Positions 45,808-55,309 of a stretch of DNA of 64,000 bases are shown piece after piece; the first letter of the stretch is position 1; each line of letters begins with the position of its first letter. Origin of the DNA: Propionibacteriaceae bacterium (lineage in GTDB: Bacteria > Actinomycetota > Actinomycetes > Propionibacteriales > Propionibacteriaceae); NCBI GenBank assembly GCA_031266665.1, contig JAISAO010000038.1, positions 1-64,000 on the forward strand, given 5' to 3'. The notes beneath the pieces were generated by a model, which was given only the letters and a program-made list of their open reading frames with translations, was not told the origin of the DNA and did no database searches. The position numbers and the translations under genes were made by a program.

Positions 45808-46337
45808 CGAGCCGGACCTGGCTGGGATCCGGGCTCGGCCGCGACCGCCGACCCCGCCTGGGGGCCGAAGCGTTCCAGCCACTGCTCGCCCGCCGTCTGG
45901 CCGGTGTCGAGGATCTTCTGGGTCAGATCCCCTACCTGTTGCTCCAGCTTACGGCCTAGAAAGGGTATATTGACGTGCAGGTCGGCCTCATAGGTCACCT
46001 GGGTTTGTTCGCCATCGGCCTCTAGGCGGACCACGGCCTCGAAGGTGGCCGGGAAGCGCTCGACCTCCAGTGTCAGCCGGCCCAGCCGCCGGCCGGCCGT
46101 CAGCGGCCCGGTCCAGCCCAGTCGGCCGATCAGCTTGGACTGGGCCCCGGCCACCGGCCGCAGGCTGGCCGGCGTCGGGATGACGTAGGTGGTGGTGATG
46201 TCGTCCGGGCCGACGACGGTGGAGCACTCCGGGGCGTCCAGGCTCTGCCCCAGGATCTCTTGGAAGGCCGGGTCGATCAGCATCCGCGAGATTAATTCGG
46301 GGTCGGCCCGATAGATCAGGGTGGACTGCAATCTCAT
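45801..46337 (-). CDS. DUF2505 family protein, second of a tandem pair
   Basis: From the ATG at 46337 the protein is 178 residues with the same order as its neighbour: a first strand (LQSTLIYRADPELISRMLID), DDITTTYVIPTPASL, GRLGWTGPLTAGRRLGRLTL, and a terminal helix (GRKLEQQVGDLTQKI). A longer frame upstream passes through tandem repeats and is not credible. The gene ends within a palindromic repeat, which provides the stop codon. Likely a START-like ligand-binding protein of unknown role. Confidence 0.8.
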   Translation of the reverse strand: MRLQSTLIYRADPELISRMLIDPAFQEILGQSLDAPECSTVVGPDDITTTYVIPTPASLRPVAGAQSKLIGRLGWTGPLTAGRRLGRLTLEVERFPATFEAVVRLEADGEQTQVTYEADLHVNIPFLGRKLEQQVGDLTQKILDTGQTAGEQWLERFGPQAGSAVAAEPGSQPGPARL

Positions 46338-46479
46338 GGGGCCATTCTGGACCACGCCGCCCGGACCGGGGGGGAAGGCCGAGGCTGGCAGGGACGGCCA
46401 AGGCTGGAAACGGGGACTGGCCGAGGCCGGAGAGGTCGGCCAAGGCTGGAAATGGGGGGTCGTGACTAGACTCTCGGGT

Positions 46480-48774
46480 ATGTTCCAACGGTCGGGGCGC
46501 TTCATCATCAATCACCCCGCCGTCGTCGTCCTGATCTGGTCGTTGGTCGCCCTGGGATCGGCCGCCGTGGCCGTCTTCGGCGTCGGCGGCGGCGGCGTCT
46601 TCTCCCAGCTCGAGACCGAGCAGCCGACTGTGCCCGGGTCGGACTCGGACCTGGCCTACGCCATCATGGCCGAGGCTGGATCCGACAGCGTCAACCTGCT
46701 GCTGGACGATATCGACTTGGCCGACCCCGCCACCGCCGCTAGCCTGGCCCGGCTACTGGTCGGCCCCCGGGCGGAGCTGGCCGCCATGGCGGACGTCGCC
46801 GCCGTGGCCGACCCCTTGGCCCCGCCGCCGGCCGACTGGCCCGAGGCGCTGGCCGGGCCTTACAACGGCCACCTGTTGGCGACCGATGGGCGTGGCTTCG
46901 TCTTGTCCGTCAGCCTGTCCCCGGACCTGGATCGCGCCGCCGCCAAAACCGCCGGCGCCGCCGTGGTGGAGCGTTTGCAGGCCCTGGGCGACCAGCTCAC
47001 GGCCGACGTCGGCGGCGACTGGTCGATCTCCAGCCCCGACCTGCTGCGCCAAGCGGTCAACGGCTTCATGGAGTCGGAGCTGCTGCGGGGCGAGCTGATC
47101 GCCCTGCCGGCGGCGGTGGTGGTGTTGGTCGTGGTCTTCGGCGGCCTGCTGGCGGCGGTCATGCCGGCCATCGGGGCCGTCGTCGCCATCGTCACCGGCC
47201 TGGGCGGCATGATCCTGCTCAACCGGGTGACCGAACTCGACTCCGTCATCATCAACGTCATCACCATCATCGGCATGGGCCTGTCGATCGACTACGGCCT
47301 GCTGATCGTGTCCCGCTTCCGCGAGGAACTGCGCCGGCTGGGGGTGGGCCCGAGGGGCGGGCCGTCGCGCCACGACCGGCTCATCCGCCAGGCCGTGCGC
47401 CAGGTCCACGCCACCGCCGGGCGGACCGTCACCTTCTCGGCCCTGACCATCACGGTCTGCATCCTCGGGTTGGTGTTGATGAAGGCCAGCCTGTTGCGCG
47501 GCATCGCCCTGGGCGGGGCCATGGCCGTGATCTTGGCCATGCTGACCGCCGTCACCTTGGTGCCGGCCGTGCTGACGCTGGCCGGCCGCCACTTCGCCCG
47601 GCCCTCGCCCCTGCGCCGCGTCCCCGTCCTGGGCTCTCTGATCGGCCTGCTGGGCGACATCGCCACCGACCACGGGGCCTTCGCCCGCTGGGCCGCCTGG
47701 GTCGGGCGGCGGCGCTGGATCGTCGGCCCCGTCCTGGTGGCGCTGCTGGCGGCGGCCGCCGCCATGATCGGCGGGATCCAGCTGCGCTCCTCCGGCTTCG
47801 ACAACCTGCCGGCCGACAGCGGCCAGGCCGTCTACCAGGACCAGATCGAGGCCCATTACCCCTATCTCCGCACCCCCGACCTCTACGCCGTCACCGACCA
47901 GGCCGTGTCCGACTACCAGGCCGCTGACTTGGCCCAACAATTGGGCCAGGTGGAGCATCTGGAGACCATCGTCGGCCCCAGCGAGCTGGGCACGAGCGGC
48001 TATCGGCTATACGCCCTGAGCCTGGACCTGGAGGACCCCGGCGGCCCCGAGGCCTCGGCTGTGGTCACAACCATCCGTGACCTGGACCTGCCGCTCTACC
48101 TGGCCGGCACCGCCGCCGACCAGTTGGACTTCCGCAATGCCTTGCTCGACGGCCTGCCCCTGGCCGGCCTGGTGGTGGTGGTGGCGGTCTTCGTGCTGTT
48201 GTTCTTGATGACCGGCTCGGTGGTGGTGCCGCTGGAGGCCCTGGTGGTCAACGCCTTGTCCATCCTGGCCTCGCTCGGCCTGGCCACCTGGCTGTTCACC
48301 ACTGACCACGGCTTCCCCAACACCGGGCTGGAGGCTTACATCGTGGCCGTGGTGGTGGCCTTCGGCTTCGGCCTGGCCATGGACTACGAGGTCTTCCTGC
48401 TAGACCGGGTGAAAGAGATCCACGACCAGGGGGCTGACAACGCCGACGCCCTGGCTCGGGGCCTGCAGCGCTCCGGGCGCATCATCACCTCGGCCGCCTC
48501 CGTCATCATCGTGGTCTTCCTGGGCTTCGCCCTGGGCGATATGGCGGCCATCCGTCAGACCGGGCTGATCCTGGCCATCTTGGTGCTGATCGACGCCACC
48601 GTGGTCCGCCTGGGGCTGGTGCCGGCCGTGATGGCCATCCTGGGCCGGGCCAACTGGTGGGCCCCGAAGAGCCTGAACCGCCTCAGCCGCCACTTCGCCA
48701 TCCGCCACACCGACCCTCCCCCGGAGGCGATTGGCTCTCCGTCGGAGGCGGAGATGGTGGACCAACCGGTCTAG
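46480..48774 (+). CDS. MMPL-family transporter
   Basis: The 764-residue protein has the 2 x 6 helix plan of MMPL/RND-type exporters: a first helix (PAVVVLIWSLVALGSAAVAV), an outer loop of about 180 residues, five helices including the proton-relay segment GLSIDYGLLIVSRFREE, a second outer loop, and a last bundle with the matching GLAMDYEVFLLDRVKE. Such pumps move lipids or drugs using proton force. The ATG at 46480 is taken because upstream sequence is a short tandem repeat. Its TAG stop lies inside a perfect 24-bp hairpin. Confidence 0.9.
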   Translation: MFQRSGRFIINHPAVVVLIWSLVALGSAAVAVFGVGGGGVFSQLETEQPTVPGSDSDLAYAIMAEAGSDSVNLLLDDIDLADPATAASLARLLVGPRAELAAMADVAAVADPLAPPPADWPEALAGPYNGHLLATDGRGFVLSVSLSPDLDRAAAKTAGAAVVERLQALGDQLTADVGGDWSISSPDLLRQAVNGFMESELLRGELIALPAAVVVLVVVFGGLLAAVMPAIGAVVAIVTGLGGMILLNRVTELDSVIINVITIIGMGLSIDYGLLIVSRFREELRRLGVGPRGGPSRHDRLIRQAVRQVHATAGRTVTFSALTITVCILGLVLMKASLLRGIALGGAMAVILAMLTAVTLVPAVLTLAGRHFARPSPLRRVPVLGSLIGLLGDIATDHGAFARWAAWVGRRRWIVGPVLVALLAAAAAMIGGIQLRSSGFDNLPADSGQAVYQDQIEAHYPYLRTPDLYAVTDQAVSDYQAADLAQQLGQVEHLETIVGPSELGTSGYRLYALSLDLEDPGGPEASAVVTTIRDLDLPLYLAGTAADQLDFRNALLDGLPLAGLVVVVAVFVLLFLMTGSVVVPLEALVVNALSILASLGLATWLFTTDHGFPNTGLEAYIVAVVVAFGFGLAMDYEVFLLDRVKEIHDQGADNADALARGLQRSGRIITSAASVIIVVFLGFALGDMAAIRQTGLILAILVLIDATVVRLGLVPAVMAILGRANWWAPKSLNRLSRHFAIRHTDPPPEAIGSPSEAEMVDQPV

Positions 48775-48818
48775 CTTCCTTAGATTGCGGCGAAGCCGCA
48801 ATCTAAGGAAGCTAGACC
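48768..48818 (+). terminator. Perfect 24-bp palindrome over the MMPL stop codon
   Basis: The arms begin GGTCTAGCTTCCTTAGATTG at 48768 and are exactly complementary over 24 bp (48768-48791 and 48795-48818) with a GAA loop. The MMPL stop codon TAG (48772-48774) is within the left arm. There is no U-tract, so it is either a tail-less terminator or a small mobile palindrome. Confidence 0.6.
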
Positions 48819-49013
48819 CGTCCCCGGGCCGTCCGGTCGGCGCCGCCGGAGACTGGAGACGGCGGCCCCCGCCCATCCCGCCGCCAACGGTCGTCATCGC
48901 CGTCAGCGCTGTCGTCTTGCCAGAGATGTTGTCCGACGACGCCAGCCCGATACTCGGGAGGCGATGGTCCACTAGGCTGGCAGACGGCCATCGGGGCCGG
49001 AAAGGCGAGGCAG
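48819..49013. promoter_or_regulatory. Intergenic region upstream of the TPR-like gene
   Basis: These 195 bases after the palindrome hold no convincing gene. They must carry the promoter for the 49014 gene, which has GAGG about seven bases before its ATG. Confidence 0.3.
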
Positions 49014-50147
49014 ATGAGTCTCTGGCAGCGGTTCGACGCCCCGGAGACGGCCTCATCCGATCCGACGGCCTCATCCGATCCGACGGCCTCGTCCGATCCG
49101 ATGGCGCCGCGCCACCCTCAGAGCAGACGGGCCCTGGCCAAGTTGGCCCGCCTGGCGGAGCGGGCCGAGGAGCACCACGACCTGGGCCGGCTGGACCAGG
49201 CCATCGCCGACCAGCGGCGGGTGGCGGCCTGGACCCAGTCCGAGCCGGACCGGTCCCAAGCCCTGGCGGCCCGGCTCAAGCTGGCCCAGTGGCTGGTCGA
49301 GCGGGCCGAGGCCCGCCTGGCCGGCGGCGACCCCATGGTGGCGCTGAAACGTGACATTGAGCGCCGGGGGACCGGTCTGATCGACCTGGACGGCTTCGAG
49401 CGCGGGCTGATGGCGGCCTTCGCCGAGCCCGCCGCCCTGTTGGCGGAGGTGGCCTCTCAGGCGCTGGCCGAGCTGGGGCCGGAGCACGACATCACCCAGC
49501 GGGCGACGGCCCGGCGCGACTCTTTGACCCGGCGCGACATCGCCCACCAGGTCCCCCGGATGGCCGGCCAAGCCGTGGACGAGTTATTGCGCCAGACCCG
49601 GCGCGAGGTGGTCAAGCGGCTGCGGGCCATCAGCCGGGAGCACGCCCGGCGCGAAGTCTTGGCCACCTGGCCGGCCGACGAGCCCGTCATCACGGCGGCC
49701 GAACGGCTGTCGGACGACCCGGCCATCCTCCAGGCCCACTACCGGATGGCCTGGGATTTTTACCACCTGGGCCGAGCCGACCAGGCCATGGAGCTGGCCC
49801 AGTCGGTGGCCCGGCGGCGGGAGGCCAGCTTGGGCCCGGACCACAGCCAGACCATCCGGTCGCGCTACCAGTTGGCCTGTCTGCACGGCGGGCGCGACGA
49901 CTTAGACCGGGCCGTCGAGGAGTTGGAGGCGGTCATCGCGGACTTCGGCCGGGTCGACGGCCAGCACTACTTCACCACCTTGACCGCCCGCCGGGTGCAG
50001 GCCGACCTGATGGGCTTCCGGGGCGAGTACCGCCGGGCCGCCCAACTGGTGGTCGAGTTGCTGCGCGAGGCCCAGCAGGCCGACGCCCCGGCCGTCGTCA
50101 TCGAGGAGGTCGAGGCCGCCGCCGCCCTCTGGCTGAGGCTGGCCTGA
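49014..50147 (+). CDS. TPR-like helical protein
   Basis: The 377-residue soluble protein begins with three copies of TASSDP or a close variant (15-bp DNA repeats at 49054-49100), then a helical body. Regions about 40-100 (LARLAERAEEHHDLGRLDQA) and 230-370 (YRMAWDFYHLGRADQAMELA, then SLGPDHSQTIRSRYQLACLH) have tetratricopeptide-like spacing, the latter of the type found in large TPR_10/NB-ARC-linked proteins. The middle helical part (DIAHQVPRMAGQAVDELLRQ) is not recognised. It probably mediates protein contacts; the partner is unknown. Confidence 0.65.
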   Translation: MSLWQRFDAPETASSDPTASSDPTASSDPMAPRHPQSRRALAKLARLAERAEEHHDLGRLDQAIADQRRVAAWTQSEPDRSQALAARLKLAQWLVERAEARLAGGDPMVALKRDIERRGTGLIDLDGFERGLMAAFAEPAALLAEVASQALAELGPEHDITQRATARRDSLTRRDIAHQVPRMAGQAVDELLRQTRREVVKRLRAISREHARREVLATWPADEPVITAAERLSDDPAILQAHYRMAWDFYHLGRADQAMELAQSVARRREASLGPDHSQTIRSRYQLACLHGGRDDLDRAVEELEAVIADFGRVDGQHYFTTLTARRVQADLMGFRGEYRRAAQLVVELLREAQQADAPAVVIEEVEAAAALWLRLA

Positions 50148-50178
50148 TCGTTCCGCCGGGCCTCACGACTGTGGCCGG

Positions 50179-50237
50179 GCTCAGCTTGGTCCACCGATGG
50201 TCGCGCGGTGGTCGAGAAGCGGTGGCTCAGGGCTCAG
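50179..50237. repeat. Palindromic repeat family, short copy f
   Basis: GCTCAGCTTGGTCCACCGAT at the left is mirrored imperfectly by AGCGGTGGCTCAGGGCTCAG at the right. Read on the minus strand it matches the SPDPPLLDHRAT-type core of the other copies. It lies between converging genes, and the deacetylase stop codon (50234-50236) falls in its edge. Confidence 0.7.
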
Positions 50238-51364
50238 TAGGCATCGCGGACGATGTAGATGAAATCGTCCAGGGCCAGCCCGTCGGACATACGCAGGCGG
50301 GGGATCGCCATCGGGTCCATCAGGGGGTAGGCCCGCTGGTTGCCGATGATCAGTGCCAAGCGCACCCCGTTGGCGGCCAGGGCGGCCTCGGCCACCTCGG
50401 TGGTGACGCCGTAGGGGTAGCACAAGATGTCTTTTGTGCCCAGGACGGCCGCGCTGGCGGCCACATCGGCGGCGATCTCCTGGGGGGTGGCCGTCAACAG
50501 CTTGGCCGAGCCGTCGGCCGTGCCCGGATGCATGTCGTAACTGTGGGACTGGAAGAAGATCCGCTCCGGGTCGAATTGCCCCAGCCAGGCCGGGTCGAAG
50601 TACTTGACCACCGGGAAGATCGTCAGTTTGGCGCCGTAGTCCAGCACGGCCGGCACGGCCAACTCGTAGACGCTGGGCAGGGCGTCGTCGCTGGTCAGGA
50701 TGATCGACCGCGACGGTAACACGATGTCGCCGCGCAGGTAGGCGTCGGCCTCGTCCCAGGTCGGGTAATAATAATTATTGTCACGCAACCAGGTCAGTTG
50801 TTGGCGGAACAGCCGGATGTCCAACCAGTTGCCGTCGGCCCCGCTCTCGCCCCGGTCTGGGTCGTAGAAGTAGTGGTACATCAGGATCGGCAGCCCGTCC
50901 GACTGGCGGTCGATGGTGGTCGGCTTGGGCTCGAAGCGGGCGTACAAGGTGGTGGAGCGGTCCGTCGGCAACTGGTCCAAGGTGGCGTTGTCAAGGCGTG
51001 GGGCCGCCGGGTCGTCCGGGTCGGTGAACCAGCCCAGGAAACGCTGGCCCTCCAGTTGGGCGTAGGGCAGGCGGGCCACCGGTTGGCCCAACTCGGCGCT
51101 GATCACCGCCGGCTTGACGGTGGCCCCCGCCCGGACCGGATCGAGGCTGACGCTGTAGGACAGTGGCGACGGTGTGGCCTCTGGGGTCGGCGACGGGGGA
51201 GCGCTGGTCGGCTGATCCGGCGTCGGGGCCGGTACGGGGTCGACCAGCGGGACGAGGAGCCAGGCTAAGACGGCCAAGACGACGACGGTCAGCCAAACCA
51301 GGCCGACAGCCAGCCAGAGCGGCCGGCGGCGGCGGGGGCCGACAGCGGACTTGGCCTGTGCCAT
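50234..51364 (-). CDS. Membrane-anchored polysaccharide deacetylase-like protein
   Basis: From the ATG at 51364 the protein is 376 residues: a basic start, one membrane helix (WLAVGLVWLTVVVLAVLAWL), a Pro/Thr linker, a small InlB-like repeat domain (GATVKPAVISAELGQPVARL to TTLYARFEPK), and a NodB-like domain (about 155-370). In the latter, PILMYHYFYD, SIILTSDDALPS, IFFQSHSYDMH and YPYGVTT mark the metal site, with His-x3-Asp (HSYD). The usual first FDDG is TSDDA. It should modify a cell-surface glycan outside the membrane. Stop codon in a repeat. Confidence 0.82.
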   Translation of the reverse strand: MAQAKSAVGPRRRRPLWLAVGLVWLTVVVLAVLAWLLVPLVDPVPAPTPDQPTSAPPSPTPEATPSPLSYSVSLDPVRAGATVKPAVISAELGQPVARLPYAQLEGQRFLGWFTDPDDPAAPRLDNATLDQLPTDRSTTLYARFEPKPTTIDRQSDGLPILMYHYFYDPDRGESGADGNWLDIRLFRQQLTWLRDNNYYYPTWDEADAYLRGDIVLPSRSIILTSDDALPSVYELAVPAVLDYGAKLTIFPVVKYFDPAWLGQFDPERIFFQSHSYDMHPGTADGSAKLLTATPQEIAADVAASAAVLGTKDILCYPYGVTTEVAEAALAANGVRLALIIGNQRAYPLMDPMAIPRLRMSDGLALDDFIYIVRDAY

Positions 51365-51483
51365 GGCGCCAAGACTATATGCTGACCGTGATCGGCGCCG
51401 CCCGGCTGTCACGGGTCTTTGAATTATTCGGAAACCGTTAACCCGTCAGCCGGGCCGCCGAGTCAAGAACAAGGGAGGTTCTT

Positions 51484-53220
51484 ATGAAACGAGTTCTAAT
51501 CGCCAACCGGGGCGAGATCGCCGTCCGCATCATCCGGGCCTGTTCGTCTTACGGCCTGGAGTCCGTGGCCGTCTACGCCGACCCGGACGCCAACGCCCTC
51601 CACGTCCGGCTGGCCGACCAGGCTTACGCCCTGGAAGGCGCCACGGCGCTCCAGACCTATCTGGACACGGACAAGATCTTGGCCGCCGCCCGGGCCTCCG
51701 GGGCTGACGCCATCCACCCGGGCTACGGCTTCTTGTCCGAGCGGGCCGATTTCGCCGCCGCCGTCGAGGCCGCCGGCCTGACCTGGATCGGGCCTAGGCC
51801 CCGCGACATGGAGCTGCTGGGCGACAAGGTGGCGGCCCGCCGGATCGCCGCCCAGGTGGGCGCGCCCCTGGTGCCGGGGACCTCGGAGCCGGTCTCGGGG
51901 GTTGATGAGGTCAAGGCCTTCGCGGCCGAGCACGGCTACCCCATCGCCATCAAGGCGGCCTTCGGCGGCGGCGGCCGCGGCCTCAAGGTGGTGCGCCAGC
52001 CGGAGCAGGCCAAGCGCCGTTTCGAGTCGGCCGTGTCCGAGGCGGTCTCGGCCTTCGGCCGGGGCGAGTGCTACGTCGAGAGCTTCGTCGACCGGCCGCG
52101 CCACGTCGAGGCCCAGGTGCTGGGCGACGGCCGGGGCCGGGTGGTGGTGGTCGGCACCCGTGACTGCTCGGTCCAGCGCCGCCACCAGAAGGTGGTGGAG
52201 GAGGCCCCGGCCCCCTTCCTGACCCCGGAGCAGCACGACCGGGTCTGCGTGGCCGCCCGCGACATCTGCGCCGCCGTCCGCTACCGCAGCGTCGGCACGG
52301 TCGAGTTCATGCTTGGGGCCGACGGCCGCCTGTCCTTCCTCGAGGTCAACACCCGTATCCAGGTCGAGCACGCCGTCACCGAGCGCACCACTGGCGTCGA
52401 CCTGATCATCCGCCAGTTCATGATCGCCGAGGGCCGCGGCATCGACGACCTGCCCGACGTGGTCGAATCCATCGGCCACGCCTTCGAGTTCCGCATCAAC
52501 GCCGAGGACCCGGGCCGGGGCTTCCTGCCCCAGGCCGGCCAGGTGGGCCGGTTCGACGTCCCGGGCGGTCCCTTCGTCCGGGTCGACGCCGGGGTGACGG
52601 CGGGCGGCCTGGTGCCGCCGGAGTTCGACTCCATGATCGCCAAGATCATCGTCTGGGGGACCAGCCGGGACGAGGCTCTGGCGCGCTCCCGCCAGGCCAT
52701 GAAGGAGTGCGAGGTGGACGGCGTGCCGACCCTGGTCCCCTTCCACCGCCGCATCTTGTCGGAGCCCGGCTTCGTCGCCCAGACGGCGGACGACTTCACC
52801 ATCCACACCGGCTGGATCGAGAACGACTGCGACTGGCTGCCCGAACTGGTCCAGCCCCTGCCCAAGGGCGTGGAGCGGGCCAAGGTGGCCCGGGAGTGGT
52901 TCGAGGTCGACGGCAAGTGGATCAAGTTGGGCTTCCCGGCCGGCCTGCTGGCCTCCGGCGGCCAGGCCAAGCCCCAGCCCGCCGCCGAGACCGCCCCGGC
53001 GGCCCCGCCCGAGGGGGCGGTGCTGGCTCCCATGAACGGCGTCCTGGGACGTTGGTTCGTCGCCACCGGCGCCCAGGTCGAGGCCCACACCAACCTGGGC
53101 ACGCTGGAGGCCATGAAGATGGAGAACCCGCTGATCAGCGACCGCTCGGGCGTCTTCGCCCAGTTGCTGCCCGAGGGCACGGCGGTCAAGGAGGGCCAAC
53201 CGATCGCCACCATCGCCTGA
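51484..53220 (+). CDS. Acyl-CoA carboxylase alpha subunit (biotin carboxylase + BCCP)
   Basis: The 578-residue protein begins with the biotin carboxylase N-domain (KRVLIANRGEIAVRIIRACS), then the ATP-grasp domain (KAAFGGGGRGLKVV, EVNTRIQVEHAVTE), a BC C-domain, a Pro/Ala hinge (AETAPAAPPEGA), and a biotinyl domain with EAMKMEN (Lys about 545). It carboxylates its own biotin for acetyl- or propionyl-CoA carboxylation. The length matches actinobacterial AccA-type subunits. No carboxyltransferase beta gene is nearby, so the partner is encoded elsewhere. GGGAGG lies six bases before the ATG. Confidence 0.95.
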   Translation: MKRVLIANRGEIAVRIIRACSSYGLESVAVYADPDANALHVRLADQAYALEGATALQTYLDTDKILAAARASGADAIHPGYGFLSERADFAAAVEAAGLTWIGPRPRDMELLGDKVAARRIAAQVGAPLVPGTSEPVSGVDEVKAFAAEHGYPIAIKAAFGGGGRGLKVVRQPEQAKRRFESAVSEAVSAFGRGECYVESFVDRPRHVEAQVLGDGRGRVVVVGTRDCSVQRRHQKVVEEAPAPFLTPEQHDRVCVAARDICAAVRYRSVGTVEFMLGADGRLSFLEVNTRIQVEHAVTERTTGVDLIIRQFMIAEGRGIDDLPDVVESIGHAFEFRINAEDPGRGFLPQAGQVGRFDVPGGPFVRVDAGVTAGGLVPPEFDSMIAKIIVWGTSRDEALARSRQAMKECEVDGVPTLVPFHRRILSEPGFVAQTADDFTIHTGWIENDCDWLPELVQPLPKGVERAKVAREWFEVDGKWIKLGFPAGLLASGGQAKPQPAAETAPAAPPEGAVLAPMNGVLGRWFVATGAQVEAHTNLGTLEAMKMENPLISDRSGVFAQLLPEGTAVKEGQPIATIA

Positions 53221-53290
53221 GCCCGACTCCGCCGCTGGCCTCTGCGGCGGCCGGCTCGGACCGGTCGGCCGCCGGTCATAGAGTGGTGCC

Positions 53291-54130
53291 ATGGACGAGA
53301 CCGAATTGGCGTTGAACCGGGCGCGTTGGGACGAGGTGGCCGAGTCGCACCGCCTGTCTTACGACACCCAGGCTCTGATCGACCAGCCCGACCGGATCAG
53401 CGAGCAGGTGGCCGCCGACGCCGAGTTGCTGGCCCCCTGGTTGCCCGGCGGCTCGGTGGCGGGCCTGGACCTGATCCATCTGCAATGCCACATCGGCCAC
53501 GACAGCTTGGGCTGGGCCAGGCTGGGGGCGCGGGTGACGGGGCTGGACATGTCGGCCGAGTCGTTGCGCGTCGCCCGGGAGTTGGCCGCCCAGGCCGGCA
53601 TCGCGGCCGAGTTCGTCCAGTCGACCATCGCCCGGGCGGGCGAGGCCTTGGCCGGGCGCTCCTTCGACTTGGTCTACACCTCGGTCGGCGTGCTCTGCTG
53701 GCTGGACGATTTGGACGGCTGGGCCAAGCTGATCGCCCAGCTCCTCCGGCCGGGCGGCCTATTCCTGGTCCGCGACGACCATCCCATGGCGGCGGCCCTG
53801 GACGAGACGGCGCCGCCGGGCGAGTTGCGCCTGGGCTGGCCCTACTTCAACGTCGGGCCGATCTCGGAGGAGTCGACCGCCGACTACTCGTCGGCCACGC
53901 CGCTGGTCAACGCCAAGACCTGGGAGTGGGCGCACAGCCTGGGTGAGACTATCGGCGCGCTGCTGCGGGCCGGCTTGATCATCCGCGACTACCAGGAGTA
54001 TCAGTCCTTGCCCTGGAGGCGTCTGGAGTGGATGGAGCCGGCGGACGACGGCTGGCGCTACGCGCTGCCCCGGGCCGTGCGCGACCGCTGCCCGCTGGAG
54101 TTCTCCTTGATCGCGACCAAAGCCGGCTGA
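53291..54130 (+). CDS. Class I SAM-dependent methyltransferase
   Basis: The 279-residue protein has the Rossmann methyltransferase core: motif I LDLIHLQCHIGHDSLGWARL, motif II GLDMSAESL, motif III SFDLVYTSVGVLCWLDDL, and post-III LLRPGGLFLVRDDHP. The C-terminal part (TPLVNAKTWEWAHSLGE, YQEYQSLPWRRLEWME) matches a group of small-molecule methyltransferases with unknown substrate. It starts 70 bp after the carboxylase gene. Confidence 0.88.
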   Translation: MDETELALNRARWDEVAESHRLSYDTQALIDQPDRISEQVAADAELLAPWLPGGSVAGLDLIHLQCHIGHDSLGWARLGARVTGLDMSAESLRVARELAAQAGIAAEFVQSTIARAGEALAGRSFDLVYTSVGVLCWLDDLDGWAKLIAQLLRPGGLFLVRDDHPMAAALDETAPPGELRLGWPYFNVGPISEESTADYSSATPLVNAKTWEWAHSLGETIGALLRAGLIIRDYQEYQSLPWRRLEWMEPADDGWRYALPRAVRDRCPLEFSLIATKAG

Positions 54131-54210
54131 TCAAGCTGAGCGTCGTGGGAGGGTCGGGGCAGGCGCCGCCCGGCGGACCGTTGTCGGACCCAGCCCGTAG
54201 GCTGTCGGCC

Positions 54211-54795
54211 ATGGACATGGTGAAGCCGATTCTGACCGGTTATCTGACAAACTTGCGCCAGGCGGTGGTGTGGAAGCTGGAGGGCCTGGGGGAGCGCGCC
54301 GCCCGCCGTCCGCTGACCCCGACAGGGACGAACCTGCTGGGGCTGGTCAAGCACCTCGGGGTGATGGAGTTCGGCTATTTCGGGGATGTCTTCGGCCGTC
54401 CCAGCGACGAGCCGATGGCGCGGATGGACGCCGAGGTCTGGGCCGACGATGCCGACCTGTGGGCCCGGCCGGAGGAGGATGTGGCGGCTGTGCTGGGGTT
54501 CTATAACCGGGCCATCGCCTGGGCCGACCAGACCATCGCCGGCCTGGAGCTGGACGCGCCCGCCGTTGTGCCTTGGTGGCCGCCGGCCGGTCGGAACACG
54601 ACCCTGGCCCGGATCCTGGTCCACGTCATCGCCGAGACCGCCCGCCACGCCGGTCACATGGACATTCTGCGGGAGCAGTTGGACGGTCGGGTCGGCACCC
54701 ACCCCGACCGCACCAACCTGTCGCCGCACGACGCCGCCTGGTGGGCCGAGCGCCACGCCCGCCTCCAAAGCCTGGCCGACGCCGCTCCCGAATAG
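54211..54795 (+). CDS. DinB/DUF664 family protein
   Basis: From the ATG at 54211 the protein is 194 residues, a four-helix DinB-like bundle with three potential metal-binding histidines, in LVKHLGVMEF and HVIAETARHAGHMDILRE. In actinobacteria such proteins include mycothiol-dependent enzymes. Longer frames upstream overlap the methyltransferase and are not credible. The last 74 bp around its C-terminus are duplicated at 56370-56443. Confidence 0.85.
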   Translation: MDMVKPILTGYLTNLRQAVVWKLEGLGERAARRPLTPTGTNLLGLVKHLGVMEFGYFGDVFGRPSDEPMARMDAEVWADDADLWARPEEDVAAVLGFYNRAIAWADQTIAGLELDAPAVVPWWPPAGRNTTLARILVHVIAETARHAGHMDILREQLDGRVGTHPDRTNLSPHDAAWWAERHARLQSLADAAPE

Positions 54796-54810
54796 GCCGG
54801 GTCGCGCCGC
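54737..54810 (+). repeat. 74-bp dispersed duplication, source copy
   Basis: From CCTGGTGGGCCGAG to GGGTCGCGCCGC this stretch, covering the last 20 codons and stop of the DinB gene, recurs at 56370-56443 with a single mismatch (G to A just after the stop codon). Confidence 0.9.
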
Positions 54811-54895
54811 CCCGTTTCTCGTCATTCCTGCTTGACCCGGGAGCTGGATCGGTTCGTGGATCGGTCTCATCGCAGCGGCCGGTAGGCTGCGAGCC

Positions 54896-55309
54896 GTGAG
54901 CGACCTAGGACCCGACGACGGCCCGTTCTACCACGGCACCAAAGCCGACTTGCGGATGGGCGAGCTGATCGAGCCGGGCCGGCGGTCCAACTTCGGGCCG
55001 GGCGACAAAGCCAATTTCGTCTATTTGAGCGCCACCCTGGAGGCGGCGACCTGGGGGGCCGAACTGGCCCGAGGCGACGGGCCGGGCCGGATCTACCTGG
55101 TCGAGCCGACCGGTCCGTTCGAGGACGACCCGAATTTGACCGACCAGAGGTTCCCCGGCAACCCCACCCGCTCCTACCGCAGCCGCCAGCCGCTGCGCGT
55201 CGTCGGCCGGGTGGCCGACTGGCAGCCCCACCCGCCGGCCGTCCTCCAAGCCATGCTCGACAACTTGGCCGAGCTGGAGAGCCAGGGCGTCACCGCCATC
55301 AATCATTAA
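54896..55309 (+). CDS. arr: Rifamycin ADP-ribosyltransferase (Arr family)
   Basis: The 137-residue protein matches the Arr family from end to end: FYHGTKADLRMGELIEPGR, FVYLSATLEAATWGAELARG, RIYLVEPTGPFEDDPNLT, FPGNPTRSYRSRQPLRVVG and a terminal AMLDNLAELES. Arr enzymes inactivate rifamycins by ADP-ribosylating the ansa-chain hydroxyl using NAD. Length is typical (about 140 residues). The start is the GTG at 54896. Many environmental actinobacteria carry chromosomal arr genes, so it is not proof of recent transfer. Confidence 0.93.
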   Translation: MSDLGPDDGPFYHGTKADLRMGELIEPGRRSNFGPGDKANFVYLSATLEAATWGAELARGDGPGRIYLVEPTGPFEDDPNLTDQRFPGNPTRSYRSRQPLRVVGRVADWQPHPPAVLQAMLDNLAELESQGVTAINH

